The notes under the pieces are model-generated. The model was not told where the DNA came from, did not search any database, and saw only the letters and a program-made list of their open reading frames with translations. 40,509 nucleotides of DNA, taken from the NCBI GenBank assembly GCA_026991885.1, contig JALXAQ010000211.1, positions 1 to 40,509 on the forward strand, read 5' to 3'. Both the position numbers and the translations under genes were made by a program. Below, piece after piece: positions 34,839 through 40,509 of this stretch; the first letter of the stretch is position 1; every line of letters starts with the position of its first letter. The stretch is from Thiotrichaceae bacterium (GTDB lineage Bacteria > Pseudomonadota > Gammaproteobacteria > Beggiatoales > Beggiatoaceae).

Positions 34839-37800
34839 ATGCTAAAAATACCGCTAACCAAAACCGCCCCATTATTGATCGCAGCGTTGTCGCTCATAGT
34901 ATTAATAGAGACACTCACGCCCACTCACGCCGAAGTCTGCAAATCGCAGATGACAGAAACTCAGGCAAAAACCTCCGTAGAAAAATTTCAACAGCGCATG
35001 AAAATTGCCCTGGTGCGTGGAGATATTGCCAGCATGACTGATCTCTATAACAACACCTTGTTAGAAAATTGCAGCGATAATGAACTCCCTCGCTTATGTT
35101 CATTCGATTGTTATACCCAACTAGGGCAATATTTCCTCTTTGAAGCCAGTGATATTCGCTACTACACCAACAAATCTGGGGTAGGAACACCTCTCCTCTT
35201 GCCAGAAAACTTAGCCAAAAATATTGACAAGCACATTGCTTTCCTAGAAAAAGGCCAAAAACTCTTGGATTTTCAAGGATCATTTCGGGAATTTATCAAA
35301 AAATCTTCCGACTTCAAATACTACCAAGCCCAACTCTACATGGCACTCGCAGATATTTGGTATCAGGCACAATCAGAAACCCGCATCAGAGGCTTAGCTA
35401 ATCTCATTGGGGCTCAACAAACAGACAACCAGAATAATGCCGGCGCCTACTACCAAAGAGCCAGACTGATTGTCGCAGAAACTCTGATGGCAATGCCCGA
35501 AAGAGCCGATTTTATCCTGCTACAAAGCGAACTCAATACGCGCCTACAATCACTCAAAAAAGGCTATCTCTTCCTCAATATCGATCCACAAGAATATAGC
35601 ATTTTTGATGTGCCAAAATTGCAGGCTGAAATTAACAAAATTGCTCAGCAAGTCGAACATATAGAAGACAAAATTGTCGGACTCTCAACAAGCTGGTTAA
35701 AGGCTAAAGGCACACAACAAGCCCAAAAAATTGATGATGCCCGCAAAGATAAAGAATTATCCACCACAGCCAGTGCCTACAAGATTGCGATGCTTGAAGA
35801 TATGTCCAAGGATTATGCTAACGAAGTTTCAAGTGCTCAAGCAGAGCTAAAAAAACAACAGGCGCTTGAGCAATCGACAACGTTTGAACTTGAACAGCGC
35901 AAAAATGAGCTCCAGTTTCAACTCGCCTCGAAACTGACAGAATTGCAACATCGAAAAAAATTGATTGTCAGTAAAACTGAAATGGATGTTTTGAAAGTCA
36001 AACAAGACGACCTCAAAACACGCATCGCTGATTTACGCTGGCTTATGAACTGGCAAGTCGCCAAGACAAATCTTCAATTGCAAATCAGTGCCTATCATGC
36101 ACAACTCACCCAATATGAAAGAGAATTGACTAAAAATGAGGGCAAGAAAAAAGCACTCACCCACAGTATTCAGTCTAATAATTTAAGGATTCAGATGGCT
36201 GAAAATAGAATCGCTGAATCCCAAGCCCAAATCAATAGAATCAAAAAAGAGCGCTCCGCTATTTTTAAGCAAAAACGTGCCCTCCTAAAAGAGTCTATTT
36301 GCCAATTAGAGAAAGAATTGGCCTTTTTTGGAGTCCAACCAACGCACAAATTTAGTGCTGAAAATGGCGACGCTTGCCCCTCAGTAAAGCCCAGTTACAC
36401 TCAAACGGACTATTTAAAACAGGCGACAAAAACTCGACAAATGTTGCTGCAACAAAAAATTGACTCCGTTCAACAGTTGCTGGTTTGCGTGACGGGTGTA
36501 GAAACGATACCTGATAGTATAAAGCCTTTGATTGATTTATCCGTCAAATGTCCAAATAACCTCAAGCTCAAAAAAAGACAAATAGAATTTGCCAAAAAAA
36601 TTGCCCTTAAAGAACAAAAAAGGGCAGATGCTCAACTGGCAAAGATGAGAACGCATATCACAAAATTACAGCGCCATATAGAAAAAGTCTTGAAATTGCT
36701 CAAGACTATCAAAGATATTAAACAGAAATATGAACAAATCGTGACAGCGGCTCAAAAGGCTTATGAGATTGCCAGCGCACTCCCTAATATCATAGCGGGA
36801 ATAGGAGCAGGAACAGAATTCGATCCCTCAAAAATAGCGAAGGCAGCTTATGAAGGTGCCAAAAATGCCCTTGACAGAGTGCTAAAGTGGGCAGAATCAG
36901 AGGGCAGTTTAGATGAAAAGGCTCTACAACTGACAGCTGCCTTGGAAAAACTCAAAGGACAAATGACGCTTAAAAAAGTTGAGGCTGATATTCGTCAGTC
37001 TCAGGTTTTGAGAACGGTTCAAGAAATTTACGGCAAAGGGATGCAGCAAGCGCATGATATACAAGAACTCTTGCTGCAAAAACAAGAGATTGTTCAAGAC
37101 GCGCAATTTGAAAAAATCCGACTGAAAGCCAACATCGCAGCCACCCAAAGTGAGCATCGCAAACGCCTGTTAGAATGGGGATTAGCGGGACAACGCAATG
37201 ATCAACTCCAATTTGCGATAGCCACCCAAAAACGAGAAATCGAAAAGCAGCGTTTGCAAATTGAGATTATCAAACATCAAACACAGGAGTTGGAGACACA
37301 ATTATCGGTTTTAGAGCGCGATATTCAGTCGATAGAGACACTCAAAGCTTATTCAACCGCTAGTATTGAGAAAATCCAACAATTGGCAAGCGATTTGAGT
37401 GGGCTTGAACAAGAAGTCTCGGCTCAAGAGGCGGCATTAAAACGGCTTAACAAGGAGGAATTGCAAAAAATCATTGCAGTTGAAGGCATAGAGCTTGGCT
37501 ATGTAGAGGCAGTGATTAAACAAGAAAAAAGCCAAACCGATCAATTGAAACAAACCATTGATCAATTGATCAGCATCGAGCAACAACAAACGCAGCTATC
37601 CTTAGAAGAAACCCAACTCACTCAGGACATGTTAGCTTATCAAAAGGACATCAGTAGGCAAATCCAAGCCGAGCGAGAGATTCTTATGAATAATCTTCAG
37701 GAAAGTAAGGGAGCAGGTGCCAAAAAGGATAAGCTATTTATCGCCACTCAAGCGGATATAGCGACATTGCTCAAAGGCGTGCCCACACTTATCCATAATA

Positions 37801-38594
37801 AGCGTCGATTGATGGAATCCGCTAATCGGTATCTGAATTTATTGAGAAATCGGATAGAAGCGATGATCAGTGTCGCGGAGAATACACAATTTTCTAGTGA
37901 AATCAGCTACGTGAAAACGCATGATGACTTAATAGCGTTACAAAAGCTGATTGCCGATCAAGCCTTATGGTCAAATGCCCAAGTGATTACAGAAATGTCA
38001 AATATTAGCGTACCGAGAGGGAGTGGACTTGCGAATGCACTGGCACAACAACGAAAAGCGATTTTTGAAATTTCTCCGGCAGCGCGGGATAATCAAGCGG
38101 CGGGTGGCTATTTTTCATTATGGTCAAATAATTTTGATCCTGATGAACATGGAACCAATCAAAATCTGATGCTGATTGATTTTCACGTAGGCATAGATTT
38201 TCCCGATGAGCCTACATGTGATTTTATACGTCGTCCAGTACGGATTACGCATAATGGCTCAGGGTTTGTATTTAAGGAAATGTCAGCCAATGATTCGACT
38301 TTGAGTCCGGTTTTTTTGAGCACACCGGCTCGATCAACGAAACGCTCTTATATCAGCTTGAATAATGATCAGAATTTGGTCAATCAATTGGGCAATTTTT
38401 GGGCGCAAAGACATTATTTATATAATTTCTTAGAGGATGAGACACCGCCGGATGATACGGGTGCCGCGATGCCTTTGATGGGGTTGCCCGTTATCGGGAG
38501 TTATGAGTTAGTTTTGCCCAATCCGCCGGCGGGGTGTACTTATGAAGGGGCGGAATTTCGGTTTTATTTGGTTTATGCTAAGAGTATGAGATAA
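34839..38594 (+). CDS. Large exported coiled-coil protein, unknown function
   Basis: A 1251-residue protein with an uncleaved or Sec-cleaved N-terminal signal (LLIAALSLIVLIETLTPTHAE). Cysteines near 33, 74, 86, 91 precede a TPR-like helical zone, and then very long heptad-rich coiled coils (about 255-520, 585-1010) separated by short breaks and a small Gly/Ala segment near 650 (ALPNIIAGIGAGTEF). The last 190 residues are a compact beta-rich domain (IDFHVGIDFPDEPTC, ending MGLPVIGSYELVLPNPPAGC...). I do not recognise the family. The long helical stalk with a C-terminal sandwich vaguely recalls Tc-toxin A subunits, but this is not supported by any diagnostic motif. AAGGAAATAAACC precedes the start. 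Confidence 0.75.
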   Translation: MLKIPLTKTAPLLIAALSLIVLIETLTPTHAEVCKSQMTETQAKTSVEKFQQRMKIALVRGDIASMTDLYNNTLLENCSDNELPRLCSFDCYTQLGQYFLFEASDIRYYTNKSGVGTPLLLPENLAKNIDKHIAFLEKGQKLLDFQGSFREFIKKSSDFKYYQAQLYMALADIWYQAQSETRIRGLANLIGAQQTDNQNNAGAYYQRARLIVAETLMAMPERADFILLQSELNTRLQSLKKGYLFLNIDPQEYSIFDVPKLQAEINKIAQQVEHIEDKIVGLSTSWLKAKGTQQAQKIDDARKDKELSTTASAYKIAMLEDMSKDYANEVSSAQAELKKQQALEQSTTFELEQRKNELQFQLASKLTELQHRKKLIVSKTEMDVLKVKQDDLKTRIADLRWLMNWQVAKTNLQLQISAYHAQLTQYERELTKNEGKKKALTHSIQSNNLRIQMAENRIAESQAQINRIKKERSAIFKQKRALLKESICQLEKELAFFGVQPTHKFSAENGDACPSVKPSYTQTDYLKQATKTRQMLLQQKIDSVQQLLVCVTGVETIPDSIKPLIDLSVKCPNNLKLKKRQIEFAKKIALKEQKRADAQLAKMRTHITKLQRHIEKVLKLLKTIKDIKQKYEQIVTAAQKAYEIASALPNIIAGIGAGTEFDPSKIAKAAYEGAKNALDRVLKWAESEGSLDEKALQLTAALEKLKGQMTLKKVEADIRQSQVLRTVQEIYGKGMQQAHDIQELLLQKQEIVQDAQFEKIRLKANIAATQSEHRKRLLEWGLAGQRNDQLQFAIATQKREIEKQRLQIEIIKHQTQELETQLSVLERDIQSIETLKAYSTASIEKIQQLASDLSGLEQEVSAQEAALKRLNKEELQKIIAVEGIELGYVEAVIKQEKSQTDQLKQTIDQLISIEQQQTQLSLEETQLTQDMLAYQKDISRQIQAEREILMNNLQESKGAGAKKDKLFIATQADIATLLKGVPTLIHNKRRLMESANRYLNLLRNRIEAMISVAENTQFSSEISYVKTHDDLIALQKLIADQALWSNAQVITEMSNISVPRGSGLANALAQQRKAIFEISPAARDNQAAGGYFSLWSNNFDPDEHGTNQNLMLIDFHVGIDFPDEPTCDFIRRPVRITHNGSGFVFKEMSANDSTLSPVFLSTPARSTKRSYISLNNDQNLVNQLGNFWAQRHYLYNFLEDETPPDDTGAAMPLMGLPVIGSYELVLPNPPAGCTYEGAEFRFYLVYAKSMR

Positions 38595-38613
38595 GATTTG
38601 AAGTTGAAAAAAC

Positions 38614-38878
38614 CGCAATAACTACAGGGATTACATTTAAAAAAGGATAAGTCAAAACCCAGTTCTGGTTCAATGCCATTAAGTTAAGCATAAATACGTT
38701 TTTTTTGTAGGGTGGGTAGCGAAACCCACCAAATGGTTGAAACGAAGTCACGAAGTAAATTTATAACAATGGTGGGTTTCGCTCTACCCACCCTACAAAA
38801 AACCTTAATTTAATGGCATTGAGTTCTGGTTAGGTTTTGACTTATCCCTTCTTAAATGTAATCCTTGTCGTTATTGCG
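38614..38878. mobile_element. Family-3-like hairpin split by a MITE
   Basis: Near-perfect 45-46-bp arms (38614-38658, CGCAATAACTACAGGG...; 38833-38878) form one hairpin element. Its loop is interrupted by the family-2 MITE at 38670. Without that insert the element would be a hairpin of about 100 bp with a 12-nt loop. The gap 38595-38909 contains only these elements. Confidence 0.88.
38670..38821. mobile_element. MITE family 2, complete insertion with 10-bp target duplication
   Basis: A 152-bp element with ends CAATGCCATTAAGTTAAG and CTTAATTTAATGGCATTG, flanked by the exact direct repeat AGTTCTGGTT (38660-38669 and 38822-38831). The core is a GTAGGGTGGGTAGCGAAACC palindrome. It inserted into the loop of the older hairpin. 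Confidence 0.92.
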
Positions 38879-38909
38879 TGGGAACAAAACTAAACAAAAG
38901 GTAAAATTA

Positions 38910-40223
38910 ATGAAAAAAATTTGGACACTAGGGCTAACACTAACCCTACTAACAACGCCAATGATCGGAAAGGGAGGGGAAAATGTGCGACCAACCACTC
39001 CATTTTTGATTAAAAAAGCCGATATAACCGCGCCAGATTGTCAAGCGCATTTTAATCAGCTTTTGAAAAAACACCCATTGCTCAGTCATCGCTTAGCCGA
39101 GTTTAGAAAAGCCGTTTGTCTATTTCACCAGCCCACCTCAGACAGGCTAAAAATTGAAAACGCGATTAGCCTACTACAAGATTTGCAAACACAAGGACTT
39201 TGGGCATCTCAACAAAATTTAGCCGCCTTGATGGAGGGATTGCTACAATGCCGCTTGGCTAAACGGGCTAATAAAAGGGCAACGACGCTGTCGGAGTCCC
39301 AATTCTGTACAGCCAGACGTAGCGCCATTGCCAGTTTTGCGGATATTAATTGGGCTTATGCGAGATTTGATTATGAAGCCAAATCTTCCAAAAATGTGGA
39401 TGACTTACTAGATGAGATGGCATCCTGTTATTCAAGCAAAAATGGTCCACTCAATCCCGCATTTAATGAGCGTTGTCAATTGCTCCGCTTACCTAAAAAA
39501 ACCATAAAAGCGATCATTGACAACGAAGCGGATACAGTGCTTGAGGAACAATTGGGTGCAAAATCATCCCTCGCCAGGATTTATTTAGCCAATAAAAAGT
39601 TAGCAGAAACTTCATTGGATCGCGCTAAAGTGGCGGTTAAGGTTTTAAAGCAGGATTCTGATGAAGTGGTGAAGCTTTATGAAACACTCAAAGCGCATTA
39701 TGATGAAAAAGTGAACACAATGGTGACGCGATTAGTGAATGACTACAAAAAAGCTTATAGCGTTGGCAAAAGCATTATTGATAGATACGCCCAATGGCAA
39801 CAAGGCTTGCTTAGAGATAAAAATAGAGATTTAAGCTTGGCTCTCATTGGTGCTTCTGATCAGTATGGAGAAAATGGCGTTAATGGAATAGTGCGAGCGC
39901 AATCCCAGGTAATGGATAAAATGCTTGCTGAGGCTCAGAAAATAGCCGAACTCATTAAAGAACTCCAACAGAATGCGTTGGAAACTAGAAATAGGGCACT
40001 ACAATTGTGCCAGATTTACTACTGCGAAATGGGCAAAGCTGGTTTTTTGAGATATGACGTATTATTAAAAGCTTGTGAACCCGATGAAATGCGTAAGAAT
40101 CCTTTGTGCCAAATTGGCGATGCTTCGTTTAACGTCAGCCAATTTTGTCAAGAAGAAGTCGGGTTTAAATTTGCTAAGATGCAGATGAACGATGAAGAAA
40201 GTGAGCGGTGTTTTGAGGAGTGA
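38910..40223 (+). CDS. Exported helical protein, unknown function
   Basis: A 437-residue protein. ATG 38910 follows AAGG and gives a clean signal peptide (MKKIWTLGLTLTLLTTPMIG). Most of the rest is predicted helical, with a central coiled coil (about 215-345) and about eleven cysteines, many in the C-terminal part (CQIYYCEMG, CEPDEMRKNPLC), suggesting disulfides in the periplasm or outside the cell. No family recognised. It follows the coiled-coil gene in the same direction and shares its general style, so the two may act together. Confidence 0.7.
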   Translation: MKKIWTLGLTLTLLTTPMIGKGGENVRPTTPFLIKKADITAPDCQAHFNQLLKKHPLLSHRLAEFRKAVCLFHQPTSDRLKIENAISLLQDLQTQGLWASQQNLAALMEGLLQCRLAKRANKRATTLSESQFCTARRSAIASFADINWAYARFDYEAKSSKNVDDLLDEMASCYSSKNGPLNPAFNERCQLLRLPKKTIKAIIDNEADTVLEEQLGAKSSLARIYLANKKLAETSLDRAKVAVKVLKQDSDEVVKLYETLKAHYDEKVNTMVTRLVNDYKKAYSVGKSIIDRYAQWQQGLLRDKNRDLSLALIGASDQYGENGVNGIVRAQSQVMDKMLAEAQKIAELIKELQQNALETRNRALQLCQIYYCEMGKAGFLRYDVLLKACEPDEMRKNPLCQIGDASFNVSQFCQEEVGFKFAKMQMNDEESERCFEE

Positions 40224-40230
40224 AGGGTTA

Positions 40231-40252
40231 GGGCAATCCTTTATGGTTGCCC
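40231..40252. repeat. GGGCAA hairpin
   Basis: GGGCAATCC and GGTTGCCC are near-complementary around TTTAT; a possible weak terminator after the preceding gene. Confidence 0.4.
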
Positions 40253-40285
40253 GATGTCACCTATAACTGATAAAGGAGATTAGAC

Positions 40286-40509
40286 ATGAGAAAAACCTTT
40301 AACATTGCCGGACCATGTAACCCTGATGAACACTATATGCTACCGGCACAGGAGCGATGCGGAGGTCTCATTGATCTGATTGACCAAAAGCAATATTTTG
40401 TCATCCATGCCGCCCGCCAATCTGGCAAAACTACACTCTTGTTAGAATTAACCCAGCAATTGAATGAAACAGGCAACTACTATGCCTTATATTGTTCACT
40501 TGAATCGGT
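40286..40509 (+). CDS. AAA-like ATPase, start only (runs off the window)
   Basis: The first 74 or so residues of a longer protein: an N-terminus of MRKTFNIAGPCNPDEHYMLP, then Walker A AARQSGKTTLL, and LNETGNYYALYCSLES. This opening is typical of AAA-like STAND-type ATPases of the PF14516 kind, often multi-copy in filamentous bacteria. AAGGAG precedes the ATG. The rest lies outside the window. Confidence 0.75.
   Translation, partial: MRKTFNIAGPCNPDEHYMLPAQERCGGLIDLIDQKQYFVIHAARQSGKTTLLLELTQQLNETGNYYALYCSLES

Noticed and set aside
34839..38594. Tc-toxin A subunit
   Set aside because: Only a general stalk-plus-sandwich impression; no diagnostic motif and a Sec-like signal, so not used as a call.

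Overview
The window is AT-rich gammaproteobacterial DNA. It most likely comes from a large sulfur-oxidising Beggiatoaceae/Thiotrichales-type bacterium. This is inferred from a dsrS-like sulfur-oxidation gene, a denitrification island, many miniature inverted-repeat elements and many decayed toxin-antitoxin (TA) and restriction genes. No rRNA, tRNA or CRISPR array was found.

About 1-23000 is a clade II (Sec-exported) nitrous oxide reductase cluster. It holds two tandem, nearly identical nosZ genes, two diheme cytochromes c, nosB, an extra polyferredoxin, nosD, nosG, nosH, nosF, nosL and nosY. The second nosZ has two helical repeats and four heme-c domains fused at its C-terminus. These look like fused versions of the two free cytochromes encoded just downstream. 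All nos genes are on the + strand and look intact. They are split into blocks by foreign modules: an AAA ATPase with a truncated partner gene plus an orphan DinJ antitoxin; hicBA (13.6 kb); a collapsed type I restriction locus (hsdM, hsdS and hsdR remnants with an intact M48-type peptidase) holding PIN, MazE/Doc and HicAB TA modules (15.8-20.2 kb); and another hicBA between nosL and nosY. In two places the TA genes are bracketed by direct copies of the 3' end of the preceding gene (nosL, hsdM).

23100-26730 completes the denitrification theme: a nirN-like cytochrome c/d1 gene on the - strand, then divergent norCB behind an FNR/DNR-type box. 26730-28640 holds a small His-rich membrane protein, a frame-disrupted restriction-endonuclease remnant, and rpoH with a CIRCE-like operator just upstream. 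28640-34480 holds a stand-alone CULT (cereblon-like) domain protein, a secreted formylglycine-generating-enzyme-like protein with two N-terminal repeats, dsrS, convergent fabAB, and a sugar-transferase pseudogene whose catalytic core is deleted. 34640-40509 holds an AAA fragment, two exported helical/coiled-coil proteins of unknown function, and the start of an AAA-like ATPase.

Several families of hairpin elements (MITEs) are scattered through the region. One is a clean insertion with a 10-bp target duplication inside another hairpin element. The same terminal repeats enclose different central palindromes, which suggests a modular organisation.
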